Assembly (NCBI GenBank): GCA_030522415.1 | Contig: CM060108.1 | Span: 42,909,256 to 42,973,255 of the forward strand | DNA length: 64,000 bases | Origin: Channallabes apus | Lineage: Eukaryota > Chordata > Actinopteri > Siluriformes > Clariidae | Direction: 5' to 3' | Shown here: one piece after another, positions 11,623-56,029 of the stretch | How positions within the stretch are numbered: the first letter of the stretch is position 1 | Layout: every line of letters begins with the position of its first letter | Program-made: the position numbers and the translations under genes | Notes under the pieces: model-generated | Told to the model about the DNA's origin: nothing | Database searches by the model: none | The model's input: only the letters and a program-made list of their open reading frames with translations

Positions 11623-12021
11623 TAAGTTCTTATATATTCTTATATAATATGGTTATTTTCCAAATACGATGCATGTCGTTAATCCATTTTAGATCCTGAA
11701 GACAGCTGGTGTAGAACGTACGTAGCCATTGCTAAACCGGAACTGACTGATTGAAAAGAACGCGGAAGTAGGCGTGCAAGTAGCGCATTGCAAGAAGATT
11801 CTTACAGTGGAAAAACAATCATGAATAGAGATCACTTAAATACATGATGAAGTTGTAATTTGTGTGGTTATAAGATTGCTTGTCAATCTGAGCATAAAGA
11901 TTGGACCTGGACCATGGGGGCATATTCCAGAACCAAAAAAATTATATATAAATAGCCTTTTTTGAATCAGTGAGCGTGCATAGCAAACACACACACCAAA
12001 CACACACACACACACACACAC

Positions 12022-12335
12022 ACACTCTCACTCACTCATCATCTATAAAACTTTATCCTGTGTCCAGGGTTGCAGGGGGCTTGGAGCCTATCTTAGGAGA
12101 TTTTGAGTATGAGGTGGGGTACACATTGGATTGGGTGCCAATTTATTGAAGGGCACACATACTAACCAAAACCATTCTGCATGTCTTTGTACTGTTGGAG
12201 GAATACCTAGGGGAATCCAGAGGGAGAACATACAAACTCCGTGCATACAGACCTGAGGCGGGAATCAAATCCTTGACCCTGGAGGAGGTGCAAAGTAACA
12301 GTGCTAACCACTCAGCCAAGTACTGCCTTACAGAT
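12022..12335 (-). repeat. Degraded tRNA-derived SINE (family 1), minus strand
   Basis: The reverse complement carries the tRNA-like head (GTGGTTAGCAC-like, near the right edge), the GGAGTTTG-type body and the AGCCTATC..GGATAAAGTT tail near 12040-12095. It is more diverged than the copies at 4095 and 25308. A (CA)n tract adjoins the tail at 11987-12025. Confidence 0.7.
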
Positions 12336-12339
12336 ACAG

Positions 12340-12553
12340 TTATATATAGTAACGAAGTCAAGTAACGAAGTACAAATACTTCGTTACCTTACTTAAGTAG
12401 AAATTTTGGGTATCTATACTTTACTGGAGTAATTATTTTTCAGCCGACTTTTTACTTCTACTCCTTACATTTTCACGCAATTACAGTATCTGTACTTTCT
12501 ACTCCTTACATTTTAAAAATAGCCTCGTTACTCCTACTTTATTTCAGCATGTC

Positions 12554-12584
<31 letters not shown>

Positions 12585-12657
12585 AATCGGCCGATACCCT
12601 GAACCCAAGTATCGGAATCGGTATCGGGAAAGGAAAAATGGTATCGGAACATCTCTA
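12340..12657. repeat. hAT-like MITE fragments
   Basis: The sequence repeats ACTTACTTAAGTAG / TACTTCTACTCCTTACATTTT motifs typical of fish hAT MITEs. It is followed by a second motif, AATCGGCCGATACC..GGTATCGGAACATCTCTAG, another common fish hAT-type end. The two may be separate elements butted together. No target duplication was identified. Confidence 0.5.
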
Positions 12658-12685
12658 GTCACAACCCCTTCGATTGGTTGATGGA

Positions 12686-15538
12686 ATGGCAAAAGAGCGA
12701 GCTCAATTTTTTCCTCAAGCGGAGAAAGAGCTTTTATTAGAGGGCTAAGGAGAATTTCAAACTTTAATAAAGACACCAGGAAACACAGGAAATGCTGCAA
12801 AATCCAGGAGAAAGGGCTGGCAAAAAGTAGCAAACAAATTAAATCCGTGAGTGCTGCCCATGTTACATGTTCCTTTATATGTTATTTTGTTTACTGTACA
12901 GTGGAACCTACGAGAAATGCGGTGTACGAGTGTTCCGCAAGACGAGCAAAGATTTTTAAAAAATGTACTTGAAAAATGAGCATTGTCTTGGTTTACGAGC
13001 ACCGAGTATCATGTATCACGCATGCGCTTCTTGTTTTGACGCTGAGTCACGGCATCACAACTGAGCCAACGGTTTTTCTCTCTCTTGCACTGCAGAGTTG
13101 TGGGTAATCGTCCCTCCTGCTGGGTCTTAGTGCTCGTCTCTTACTGGTATAATCATCCGTGCACGTGTGTACTGTTTACTATAACACTGATCACGTGCAT
13201 GTGTAAAACACATTTTATTTTGTGTTCGGAAGCGCGTGTGTACAGCGCGTGTACTGTTTCTTATAACACACATGTGTGCGCGAGAGTAAAGCAAAAGAAA
13301 TTCTCAATCGTGAGGTTAAAAATCCATTTTCTTCCTTATCGCAGTATGTTTGTGTGTGTGTCTGTGCGCGAGTGTAATTTGACACTGTACCAGCAGAAAC
13401 AAACGAATACACACACACACACACGCGCGCGAGAGACACACACTCTTCTCTCCGAAGAAACTCGGCTCTGAAACTCTGCAAATCCTTTCAGAGGTGAGGT
13501 GAGGTGCGGTTCATTTGTTTGTTTGTTTTACTTCACAGCAGTGATTCTGTTAGTTTGCGCTCACACGAGTTTCATTAGCGATGTTTTATTGCTAATTTTC
13601 TGATTAAACAGTGTAGCGGGAGAGAGACGTTGATTTGTGACCGCTGTTTACGGAAGTGTAGTCCAGTGCGGGAGATGCATTGTGGGTAATGCAGTCCGGT
13701 GTGTGTGAACGCGAATGCGAGATGTACTGTAAGCTAGGATATAGAGCCTGAGTTTTGTTCTTCAGTAGTTTTTTTTTGTTGGATTTAAGTGCAGGATCCA
13801 CCCGAAAGTTTGTACTATAGCCCTAAACTGCAGCAAATGAAAGAACGGGGGCATCGACCAGTTTGTCCATCTCATCATTACACGAGCATGAATTAACTGG
13901 CTGTTACGCTGTCGCGAGCAACATTAAAATAAAGCGGAAAAGCTTTAATAATTTAGGAGAGAACAACAGTCTTTCAGTTGATGTGTGTGTGTGTGTGTGG
14001 GTGTGTGTTTTCAGACGAAAGGAGAAAGTTTTACTGTGTAAGATGAGAAGGGGGAGACAGGAGGGGCTGAAACAGTAGGGGCTCCACTTACTCTAGCCTC
14101 ACACACACACACACACACACACACATACTGCACGCACGCACACACACATACTGCCTGCACGCACAAACGGAAACACTTATCTGTCGGGATTTATTTTTTT
14201 TTACTTTTTTGAAAGGTTAAGTGCAGGTTCATATTTTATATGACTATTTCATATTTACAAACTTTATATTTTGTATTAATTATTTTTATGTTTTTATTTT
14301 TTGGGGCTGTAGACTGAATAATTTAAGTTTCTATTATTTCTTATGGGAAAATTAAATTTGGTTTACGAGTGTTTCGGAATACGAGCCAACTTCCGGAACG
14401 AATTATGCTCGTAATCCAAGGTTCCACTGTATATGTGTATTAATTGTTCGTTTTGGCAGATCCAGCAGCAAACATGGGAACAAGTAAAAGTGAAGTACAA
14501 GAACATCTTACAAAATTGTTATCTTTATTTTCTTTTAAGACACTGGCAAATCAATGTGTTTCATGGTTTAAACAGCAACCAAGAAAAAGGCGGAACAGAA
14601 AAAATAACAGGTGGTGGTCCGGCACCCTCTCCCTGTACCCCAGCAGAAGAGCTAGCCCTTAGTTTCAATAGTAACAGACCAATTGTGGAGGGCATCCCTG
14701 GGGGTAGCACTTCCTTAGACCCACAACCAGGGACCAGCATCAGCACCACCTTAATTTCTGGTAATTGATTTAATTTGTATTGGAAAAGTGCTAAGGCTGC
14801 AATGATTTTTAACTACCTTAAACTATAAACAACAAATGTGTGTTACAGTCAGTTGAACTGTCTTAAATCATGAGTAAGAGTAAATTAATACTACATTTGT
14901 ACATGAGTTATGGATGACATACTGTACAGTACAATGTAGTTCATGTAATGCTGTTTTGCCACTTACAGTATGTGCAGTTCAAAACAACACGCCCACACTT
15001 ACTGTACCTGTCCCACAAGTGATGGCTGAAGCATGTGTAGTAAGTCAAGTATTTATTGTGGGGTTTTTTTGCCTTTTTTTTTTAACTATACTGTAGAAAA
15101 TTATATCAGAGTGCACCTTTTTGTAATTACCTATTTAATTCCATTGCACAGGACAGTGAAGAATCCCAGTCTGACGAGTATCCGGAGGAATTACCTGTAA
15201 GAATGTATGATACAGGTGTATGTGTCTTTATGTTTATGTAATATGATGGTATTTTATTATTTGAGATTTGCGGAGTCCCCACCTCCAGAGAGGTCCACAG
15301 ATAGGGCTCCAAAAGACTCCACACACAGAAGTTATACTTGTCATTGAATTTTGTTGTGAGAGGCACGTATTGAGGAGTCGCCCTTTTGTTTTTCTGTTTT
15401 TCTTTTACATTTCCTTTTCTCCTCCACAACTGGCACAGAGTGACAGCCGTTCTTTGTCCCGAAGAAACCTTCAGCTTAAAATTGACTACTTGGTATTGAT
15501 GAACAGGAGAGTGGAATCACAAATTGAAGGCGATAATT
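12686..15538 (+). pseudogene. Harbinger Myb/SANT-like protein pseudogene (multi-exon)
   Basis: In PIF/Harbinger elements this accessory protein brings the transposase to the nucleus and to the element ends. Exon-like pieces: 12686-12846 (MAKERAQFFPQAEKELLLEG, then a TAA stop, then a tri-helix-like part ending KGWQKVANKLNP at a GTGAGT donor); 14460-14760 after a TTTGGCAG acceptor (QQTWEQVKVKYKNILQN, then TGGGPAPSPCTPAEELAL with intervening frame changes); a short piece near 14969-15040; one near 15153-15195 (DSEESQSDEYPEELP); and a last piece at about 15441-15538 (SRRNLQLKIDYLVLMNRRVE), ending TAA. The internal stop, frame breaks and the 1.5-kb pogo insertion in intron 1 show that the gene is dead or dying. 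Confidence 0.72.
12899..14429. mobile_element. pogo/Tigger-like non-autonomous element
   Basis: A 1531-bp insertion with terminal inverted repeats CAGTGGAACCT at the left and AGGTTCCACTG at the right, flanked by TA on both sides (12897-12898, 14430-14431). The subterminal regions read as 'TACGAG' repeats (GGTTTACGAG; GCTCGTATTCC), typical of pogo/Tigger relatives in fish. No transposase was recognised inside. The interior holds CA/GT microsatellites (about 13409-13443, 13983-14009, 14101-14155). Confidence 0.75.
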
Positions 15539-15999
15539 AAAAAAAACAAAAAACAGAAGTTTTCACTTGAGATTCAGTTGCTTCAAAAGGAACTTCACAA
15601 TAAGTAATGTGACTTTCACACATACTGTAGTACCCTACTATTGTAGACCTTGTATAACTCTCTCTCTCTCTTTCTCTTATTGCAGGCGAAAGATGAAATA
15701 TGTGCTTAATTTAAAATAAAACATAATAATATAACAATATTTGTGTAGTGTTGTTCTTTAATTCTGTTAATAATTATGTAAAATGGTATTCCACAATTAT
15801 GTCCCATGCAGCTTTGCCACTACGTAGGTTGATTCAAGTGCACTGGCTGGAGGTCATCAGGATAAACGGACAAGACATGGCCCCTCCACCACAGGGGTCC
15901 TCTTCTTTCTAATGGTGGCAATGTTGTGTAAGATAGAACATGCAACAGTAATGTCACAGGCCCTGTCAGGTGCAACCCTCAGACTTTTCAGACACTGAA

Positions 16000-16101
16000 A
16001 TTCAATTCAATTCAATTCAATTTTATTTAGATAGCGCTTTTAACAATGGTCATTGTCTCAAAGCAGCTTCACAAAAATTAAATAAATAATAAAAAAAAAA
16101 A

Positions 16102-16140
<39 letters not shown>

Positions 16141-18002
16141 AATAAAATAATAATAGAAAATAAATAAATAAAAACACATAATAATAATAATTATTATTAT
16201 TATTATAGAAAAGAAAATAATTGGAAGTGTGGATGTGTGAGAAAAATGTGCAGATAATAATGAGACGAATGAATGAAATTTCTCTGATGAGCAAGCCAAG
16301 GGTGATGGCGATGGTGGCAAGGAAAAACTCCCTGAGATGGCATTAGGAAGAAACCTTGAGAGGAACCAGACTCAACAGGGAACCCATCCTCATTTGGGCG
16401 ATAACAGATAGAAATTATATAACATCTTGTGTGTTGTGCAGGTGAAAATTCAATATGACAGAAATTATTTAAACTGACATGAAGACCAGTTCGGTATATT
16501 GACGAGTCAGTAGGTGCAGAGGGCAGATGAGGTCTGGATCACTGGAAGCACAGGAGCAGCATGTGTAACTCCAATCATCATAAAGCTGAATCCAGCTGGA
16601 GCTGGTCCTTCTCTGGATGCCTCAGGAACCTCGCAGGGTCGGCCTTTGTCTACTGAAGCTGGCAAAATCTCCCGATGCCTCGGGATGGGTAGAGAAATAC
16701 AGAACAGATGGGGAGAATTAGCGTAGTTGCCATTCGGTATAGGTGTACTGGAGTATGAGTACTGGGATGAGTTATGTGTATGCCAGATTAAAAAGATGCG
16801 TCTTGAGTCTACTTTTGAACTGAGAAACCGTGTCTGCTCCCCGAACACTGTCTGGAAGGCTATTCCAAAGCTTTGGAGCTAAATATGAAAAATCCCTACC
16901 CCCTTTTGTAGATTTTGAAATTCTGGGAACTACCAGAAGTCCGGAGCTTTGTGATCTTAAGGCGCGTGGTGGATTGTAGCGCATCAGAAGACTGGTTAGG
17001 TATGTGGGAGCTAAACCATTTAAGGCCTTGTATGTAAGTAATACTATTTTGTAATTTATTCTAAACTGAACAGGTAGCCAGTGCAGGGATGATAATATTG
17101 GGGTTATATGATCATATTTTCTGGATCTAGTGAGAACCCTGGCAGCTGCATTTTGGATTAACTGAAGCTTGTTTATTGAGGATGCAGGACAACCACCTAG
17201 TAATGTATTACAATAGTCCAGTCTGGAGGTCATGAATGCATGAACTAGTTTTTCTGCATCAGATACGGATAAGATGTTCCTAAGTTTAGCAATATTTCGA
17301 AGATGGAAAAAGGCTGTTTTTGTGATATTTGAAATGTGATTTTCAAAAGACAAGTTACTGTCTAATATTACTCCCAGATCTTTTACTGCTGAGCTGGTAA
17401 TAACAGTACATCCTTCTAAGCGCAAGCTGAATTGTGAAAGCTGTTGTGTGCTGGTTTTTGGGCCAATAAGTAATATCTCTGTCTTATCTGAATTTAATAA
17501 AAGAAAGTTATTGGTCATCCAATCTTTTATGTCCTGGACACACTCAGTTAATCTAGACAACTTAGGTATTTCGTCTGGTTTAGTTGAGATATATAATTGG
17601 GTATCATCAGCATAACAATGGAAACTAATCCCATGTCTTCTAATGATGTTACCCAAGGGAAGCATGTATATTGAGAACAACAGAGGTCCTAAAACTGACC
17701 CTTGTGGGACCCCATATTTCACTGGCATTACACCAGACGGTTCTCCATTTAGATCTACAAAATGGTAGCGATCAGACAGGTAAGATCTAAACCATTTTAA
17801 TGCCTGTCCCTGAATACCTATATAATTTTGTAAGCGATCTATGAGAATATTATGATCTATAGTGTCGAATGCAGCACTAAGATCAAGCAGGACTAGCAAT
17901 GAGATGCAGCCTTGGTCTGAAGCTAAAAATAAGTCGTTTGTAATCTTAACTAGTGCAGTTTCTGTGCTATGATGGGGCCTGAAACCTGACTGAAATTCTT
18001 CA
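16000..18002 (-). mobile_element. 5'-truncated L2-type LINE
   Basis: A 2.0-kb LINE in minus orientation. Its 3' end is the (TTCAA)n repeat with 'TTTTATTTAGATAGCGCTTTT' at 16000-16042. Its 5' end is truncated inside the reverse transcriptase at about 18002. A six-base direct repeat, ACTGAA, flanks it (15994-15999 and 18003-18008) inside the Harbinger transposase. The 3' untranslated part (about 16060-16770) includes an (AAT)n tract at 16090-16205 and a conserved block near 16290-16400 that recurs at 56035-56150. Confidence 0.9.
16772..17996 (-). CDS. L2 LINE reverse transcriptase (C-terminal part)
   Basis: This copies LINE RNA into DNA at the target site. The open frame is intact from about 17996 down to the stop at 16772. 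The first Met (17899) is internal and not the natural start. Motifs in order: [13 protein letters not shown] (RT block A), [18 protein letters not shown] (block B), [11 protein letters not shown] (the YADD catalytic pair), [14 protein letters not shown], and a C-terminal domain ending [13 protein letters not shown], typical for the L2 family. The endonuclease and the first RT blocks are missing because of 5' truncation. An uninterrupted frame of this length suggests a fairly recent insertion. It is unlikely to be expressed as a working protein. Confidence 0.85.
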
Positions 18003-19189
18003 ACTGAATCTTCCCTTCAGTTGACCAAAGGTCCTTTCAATGTGTGCCCTTGTCCTAGTTAGAGCTGCATTGTATCGGGCTTGTGGACCTGGATTTGGGT
18101 CTGGGAATGGAGTCATGAAATACTGCCTGCAGGCATAACCCCTGTCTCCAATAAGAACCCCATCGTAATCACCTGTTTCATGGGAAAAATCAATTATGTT
18201 AGGCACAGCTTACTTTTCGCCACGTTCTCCGCATCTCCAACGGTGTAAAGGAAAGTGCCACTCGCAAAGAACCTCAGGGCAATACACTCAGTTTGTGCGG
18301 TTGTTAACGTTCGACTCCGGTGAGTTGAACATTTCACATGGGGCTTTAACGAAGAAATTATATAAATGATACCCTCACGAGAAAAGCGGTATCTCTCAAG
18401 AATTGTCATGCTGCGCCAAAGGATCATCACGCAATACATGAGGAATTTGGAAAATTCTGCGAATAATCCTCGCACCTTCGGTAACTGGTTGCTCTCTCAT
18501 AAACGGACAAGACATGGCTGCGACAGATTTAAGAAAATTATCTCTACTTATATAGATGCAATCGGGGGATAGAATGTTACATATTATTAGACACACATGG
18601 CGATTAACACACGAATGTTGACCAAAGCCACACACATGTAAACATATACTGTATATACGTTTAAATTACATCCATCTGCAAGACACTTTTCTTTTCCCGA
18701 CGTGAGTCAGTTCGATGTTCAGCGACGTTCATGCTCTTTAACCAATCAGATGTGACCCCGCCATTTCAACCAATCATAACCCGCCAGGAGCGCAGCCTAA
18801 ATCCTGTTCACATGAAATAAACCTGCTTTAAGCTTACGGACCGGTTGCTATGACAGCAAGTGTGAGATGCGCATCGAAGAACGAAACAATCCAAGATAAG
18901 ACAATATCCAGCTAACTGAGTTAGCGACGTACGAAGTATGGACCCCAGGGTTAGAAGGAAGATAAAAATATTATAAAATAAGAAGCAATGAAGAGGTTAC
19001 AGAAGTAATAAATGAAATTGTAGACTATATAAATACTTGTATTGACAGCATGGCTTTGGAGTTATGAGAACAGTATGAAGTTTGGAGGAAGTTGTGTATT
19101 ATTATTATTGTTATATTTTTCCAAAGACAATAAACATAAGGTGAACAAAGTGTATTGTGAAGAATTCCTGCACTGAGACTCTGAGACTG

Positions 19190-19378
19190 TAGTGAGACGC
19201 GTCCTCCCCGCGGTGACCAATGGCGTGGTGAGGCTTAGCGCCGCCCGCGCTAAACACACACACACACACACTTTCACACACAGCGGGGACGGGGAGAGAA
19301 TTCCAGCAGCAGCAGCAGCAGCATTCACATACACACACACACACACGTACTGCTACTTTTACACTGTGTGGATTTTAC
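19190..19378 (+). promoter_or_regulatory. Putative desmoglein proximal promoter / 5' UTR
   Basis: This small CpG-rich patch (GACGCGTCC, CCCGCGGTGACCAAT, CGCCGCCCGCGC) lies in otherwise AT-rich DNA immediately before the first coding exon. It includes a CCAAT box near 19216, two (CA)n tracts (about 19255-19270, 19331-19346) and a (CAG)n run at about 19303-19323. I see no TATA box at a convincing distance. Where transcription starts is unknown. Confidence 0.4.
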
Positions 19379-51531
<32,153 letters not shown>

Positions 51532-53470
51532 TGCAACTCCAAAGACAGTCTCACACTCTAAGTGCTACATTCTACAGCCAATCATGGTGGTTCCATTATC
51601 TAAGGTCCGTTATTGTGATTGCCATGGGGAGTCAAATAATCGAGTGGTGTCCTAAGCAATTAGTAAAATAGTACAGATATAAACCAAATTGGAAGCTTGT
51701 TGGTGTCTCTAATGTCCAGAGTTTATACAATCTGGATGTTTTCATTAAACATGATAAATGCATTCGTTGTTTTTAGTAAATTAGAAAAATTCGATTAAGG
51801 TATGTATAACACATTTTTTAGGCAATTTGTTTATCAGCACACTTCAAATTTAATTATAATTTTTTTTTTTTTTATTAATTAATTTTTAAGTTATACAGTG
51901 GTACCTGGGCATATGAATGCCCCGACTAAGTTGCACACAACTTTCAGGAGCCATTCAAAACTTGTTCGCGTCAGTGGAAAATCAAGGGAAGGGAGTATAC
52001 TTTATTATTTTTTTTAATTTAGTAAAAAAATTGTAGGATCTTTATAAGGACAGTAACAAGAAGTGAGCTACTTTCAGGTTAATTTTTAAAGCAGCCTATT
52101 TTGTAATTAATGTCTATCTCATATTTAACTTCATTTACATACTTAATTTTCTAAATGTTTTGATTTGTTTTTAGATGCAAAGAAATATGATTATAATGTT
52201 TAAAATGGGATTTAAATGTTTTTGGGTGCCTGGAACAGATTATCTGCATTTACATTAAATCCTAAGGGGAAAAGGTGTTTCGCAATACAAACCTCCACCT
52301 TAAGAACTTGCCTCCAGAATGGATTAAATTTGTATGCTTAGGTACTGCTGTATATGACTGCATTTGAGGTTGCTCCTCCTCTATAAATCTGCCTGTGGCA
52401 TGCTCTAAACTGCATCATATGTCGTGGGAGCGACGTACTTGCTGTTTGTTTAGAATTGTAATCAAATAAGAAAAACCTATAATATAAAATCAGAATATTT
52501 ATAAAACTGTGATAATTAGAAAAACACAATACAATTTGAATCTATCCCAAGGTATCATGATAATATTGTATCGGGTGTTGGATGATTAAATAAGCCAGAT
52601 TTAACTGTTTCTTCGTTTATTACTAAATAGAATAATACAAATTGTAATGATATATGTAAATATAAAGCAAGTTTATGCATGTAGCTTTAGTTGACCACTA
52701 ATCCGACTGCAGGATCACTAATTTGTTAATTTTGCATTGTGGAGATTTTTTTTTTTTTTCTCAGTTGGCAATAGCCAACTTTCGTCTGGCTGAACAAAAT
52801 GGTAAAATTATCAGATGAATGAATATTTTAAAAAAGGTTCAACAAGTTGATTATTAATATCAGTAGCAAATCTCAGTAAAAAGCAAAACAACAAAGAGAG
52901 AGAAAACATGGGAGCACATATTTCAATAGTTTTTTTTTTCTTTTCAATTTTTGTGATACGAATGTCAAAGTACACATTGAAACTCCAATGTTGATTTAAC
53001 ACTTTTGACTGACGCTGCATCTACTGTATAAACACTATGGTGTTTTAATTGACCATGCATTGCTGGGGATTTTACTGTGTACTTTATTATTTTAGTTATG
53101 ATGTTGCTATGAAAACCAAAGTACAGTATAAGAGGCTCTTTGTTATAAAAATGTAATCAGTATTAAGTAAATAGAAAATGGTTTCGTAGTGTCAGTGTGT
53201 GTGAGTATTCTGCTCATTACTAATAATTAGCATAATAGGAGGTTTTTACGTACTGGTGTGTATTTCATGTAATAGAGATGGGTGTCTAAACAATTTACAA
53301 TATGTATAATCTGTGGATATATTACTATCTTCAGGTAGCCTTTTGTTGTTTTGGTTTCTCTAGTAAGTTGACGTGTTTAACTCTTAAGGCAATAATAGTT
53401 GTATAGTGAACAATTTTTCTTCCATATTACCCTCTCTTTATAATAAAAAATATTTTTCACCGGTTAAAAA
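51532..53470 (+). other. dsg2: Probable desmoglein 3' UTR and downstream DNA
   Basis: No further reading frame follows the TAA. AATAAA-type signals occur at several places, the clearest at 53442-53447; a pogo-like MITE lies inside (51896-52350). Which signal is used cannot be told from sequence. Confidence 0.4.
51896..52350. mobile_element. Small pogo-like MITE (455 bp)
   Basis: Inverted ends CAGTGGTACCT and AGGTACTGCTG are flanked by TA (51894-51895, 52351-52352). They are closely related to the ends of the element at 12899-14429. No coding sequence. Confidence 0.75.
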
Positions 53471-54539
53471 TTTCACACAAATGCACATGAACAATTCCCT
53501 ACTTTGATTCTTGATGCACTCCCTGAGCGACAACGCTGCAGTGCCACCTGCTGGAAGAAAACACTGGAATTAAAATGAATGATTTCCATATATTATGTAT
53601 AAATACTGATGATAATTGTATGATGTTGGTACAAGCACTGGACAAAGCTTAAGAATAATATCTGTTAATGTGTTGGAACAAACTGGAAGACATTCTCCAC
53701 ACATTCTCCTCATTGACCTGTTTTGTTGCAAATTATATATACACACATACATTTAGATTATTATTATTTTTTAAATTCTTTTTTAACTTTTAAATCAGAT
53801 TAAAGTGACATTAAAGTTGTACTCCTGAGAAAGATTTTAGAGATTAAGTTTAACTCAGGGGGACTTTTTTTTTTTTTTTCAATGGTTGCCATAATCCTCT
53901 TCCGTACATGAAGCTGACTGATGACATATTTGCCGGTAATCTAGTTGTGCGCCAGGTCTGTTTTTTTTTCTTTTTCTTAAGATATTCTGACCAATCTTGC
54001 CATCAGTTAAAATATTTCTCAAAATCCTTCCCATTTGCAGAGCAGTCAAACTGCCATGTCTGTTTCTGTAAGAATTCTGTCCAACCTTGCCCTCTTCTAC
54101 ACTGCAGGCCAATTTATTTGCACAGTTCCTGACACAAAGCTCTCTTTTAAAGTATTGTGTCTGGTCTTTATGGTGCACTCTTTCACTGTGGAGCATGATT
54201 GCATTAATACTATATTGATGTATGCGAAAAAAAAAGAATATTACAAGGTAACCGATAACACATGGTTTTTGTTTTAAACAGTAATTATAACAATTTGAGG
54301 TTTTTCTTTTTTTATTGCGTAAGGAAAGGGTGCTTGATTGAATAGCCTGTGCAATAGTAATATTTACTTATTTCTATTTTTAGAAAACTATGAAGTATCC
54401 ATGATTGTAACATTAGGAATGATTGGCTAAAACTATGGACACTAATATGAAAATGGGTATTTTGTTTTTTTAAGAATTGGTATGGTTTATTAATGCTTTT
54501 TTAAGAATTGGAAAACAATAAACATCCTAATTTGTATGA
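53471..54539. other. Downstream intergenic DNA
   Basis: I see no gene. A 105-codon minus-strand frame (53879-54196) contains two similar stretches (GKVGQN and GKIGQN), which points to a small internal duplication rather than a gene. Confidence 0.4.
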
Positions 54540-55110
54540 ACAAATGTTGTACTTGCAGTACGATCAAATCCCTAAGTGTGCTTGCATAAATGTGTATTTT
54601 CTAGTGTTTTAATATCCTCCACATGGAGGTGTAATATATTAAAGGCAAACTCCAATTATGCATGACACTGAACCAGCAAATGAGCATCAAGATGTCATGG
54701 TGTGTTCTTTGGACTTCATGGTGTTGTTGCTCCCAATATTCTCTTAGACAACCTCTGATGCCGTCACAGAGCAGCTGTATTTGTACTGACATTAGATTAC
54801 ACACAGGTGCACTCTATTTAGTCATTAGCACTCATCAGGCAATGTCTATGGGCAACTGATTGCACTCAGACCAAAGGGGCCTGAATAATTACGTATACCC
54901 CACTTTGCAGTTATTTATTTGTAAAAAAATAAAAAAAAAAAAAAAATGTTTGGAATCATGTATGATTTTCGTTCCACTTCTCACGTGTACATCACTTTGT
55001 ATTGGTCTTTCACGTGGAATTCCAATGAAATTGATTCATGTTTGTGGCTATAATGTGACAAAATGTGGAAAAGTTCAAAGGGGCCGAATACTTTTGCAAG
55101 CCACTGTAAT
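54540..55110 (+). mobile_element. Tc1/mariner end fragment
   Basis: The right part GGAAAAGTTCAAAGGGGCCGAATACTTTTGCAAGCCACTGTA (55070-55108) has the ending of common fish Tc1 elements. The expected left inverted repeat is not present at the start, so it is truncated or deleted. Confidence 0.6.
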
Positions 55111-56029
55111 CATCCTATGTGTCGGAAGCAGCTGCAGTTGCAAAAACAGGCATTTATTCAACAATACACAGGCAACACACAATCCAGGAATGTGGTGTGA
55201 AACAGTGATCAAAAACACGCAAGTCCGGTGATTAGCAAAGAAAACACTAGGAAAAAGAAAATAACAAAAGCACAATAGCAAATCCAGAACACTCAGGGTT
55301 TTAAAATACAGGTTGTTTTAAGGCTTGTCAAATAAAGAACATGAACACTTAACTTCAGGTCTGAGTGGTGTTTGATGTGTGCATATGTAAAGTTGTCTGG
55401 GAATTGGCGATTAAATCTAGGTGTGTGCCACCAGTAGTTGGGTAACTGTAAACATGACAATGAGAGTTTGTTCTGGGAACTGCAGTTTATAGCTTGTAGT
55501 TTGGGCAGTAGTCTGGAAATGCTCACCAATTCATGGTGTACACATGAGACTGCCTTGGGTTGGAGGAATTGGACATTCAGAATAGATCATTATCATTATC
55601 TCTTTGCCATACCCTGCCAGTTAAAGGTGTTGTAGAGATCGCTCCCCTTATGACTTGAGTTAAGGATCTTTACAACAACCGATTGCATGTCAAGGGATGC
55701 TGGGGGTGCTATAAGGGGAACATTGTCCACTCGTAAAAGGTCACTTTCGATTGGGTTATCTCTCTGTCAGTATCATAGGAAATTGTGCTCACAGTGCAGG
55801 AGGTAGATTTTTGGTGGTACATGGTAGAGACAAGATAGTGAATATGCTTTGGTTCTTATAAACCTAAATATATAAAAGAGTGAGAGGTGTAACTGGGAGA
55901 AAAATGCCATCATGTTTGGCAAGAGTTAAGACACCCTAATATATAAAGTATATTACATTTTTAAGAAATTATGGAAGTTTGTATGAAATGGGAATGTGTA
56001 CTGTATGAATCAAAATGATCAGATAGTCC
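55111..56029. other. Intergenic DNA, nothing recognised
   Basis: No protein homology or clear repeat termini seen on either strand. Confidence 0.4.

Larger units (their letters stand above)
9239..11797 (+). mobile_element. P-element-like (THAP) transposon remnant, split by Tc1
   Basis: Imperfect inverted repeats bound the segment. The left one (about 9239-9330) has CAATGCACTACTTGCACGC, then ACTTCCGC, then AGTTCCGGTTT. The reverse complement of the right one (about 11700-11797) has CAATGCGCTACTTGCACGC, then ACTTCCGC, then AGTTCCGGTTT. A THAP-type zinc-finger sequence begins just inside the left repeat, which is the arrangement of vertebrate P-element relatives. A Tc1 element occupies 9903-11283. 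The transposase catalytic domain is missing. I could not identify a target-site duplication, so the exact ends are approximate. Confidence 0.6.
15850..18475 (-). pseudogene. PIF/Harbinger transposase (HARBI1-like) pseudogene split by L2
   Basis: A DDE-type nuclease read on the minus strand. The N-terminal half (18475-18200) has MTILERYRFSREGIIYIIS and LRFFASGTFLYTVGDAENVAK, the hallmark HARBI1-like helical region. After an apparent deletion of roughly 100 codons, the frame resumes at 18206 with GVLIGDRGYACRQYFMTPFP (second catalytic Asp region) and ARYNAALTRTRAHIERTFGQ up to 18006. Here an L2 LINE interrupts it. The C-terminus continues on the far side of the L2 (15992 down to about 15850) with QCLKSLRVAPDRACDITVAC then ILHNIATIRKK. 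The split is clean, with ACTGAA repeated at both L2 edges. Confidence 0.82.
12660..18800. mobile_element. Composite PIF/Harbinger transposon with two nested insertions
   Basis: PIF/Harbinger elements carry two genes, a Myb/SANT-like DNA-binding protein and a DDE nuclease. Both are present here and convergent: the Myb-like gene on + from 12686 to about 15538, and the nuclease on - from about 18475 to 15850. A pogo-like element (12899-14429) sits in the first intron of the Myb-like gene, and an L2 LINE (16000-18002) sits inside the nuclease. Both genes are damaged. The outer limits are estimated from where homology to the two proteins and a shared ATTGGTTGAWGG-like stretch (about 12672 and, inverted, about 18758) stop. 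Confidence 0.7.
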
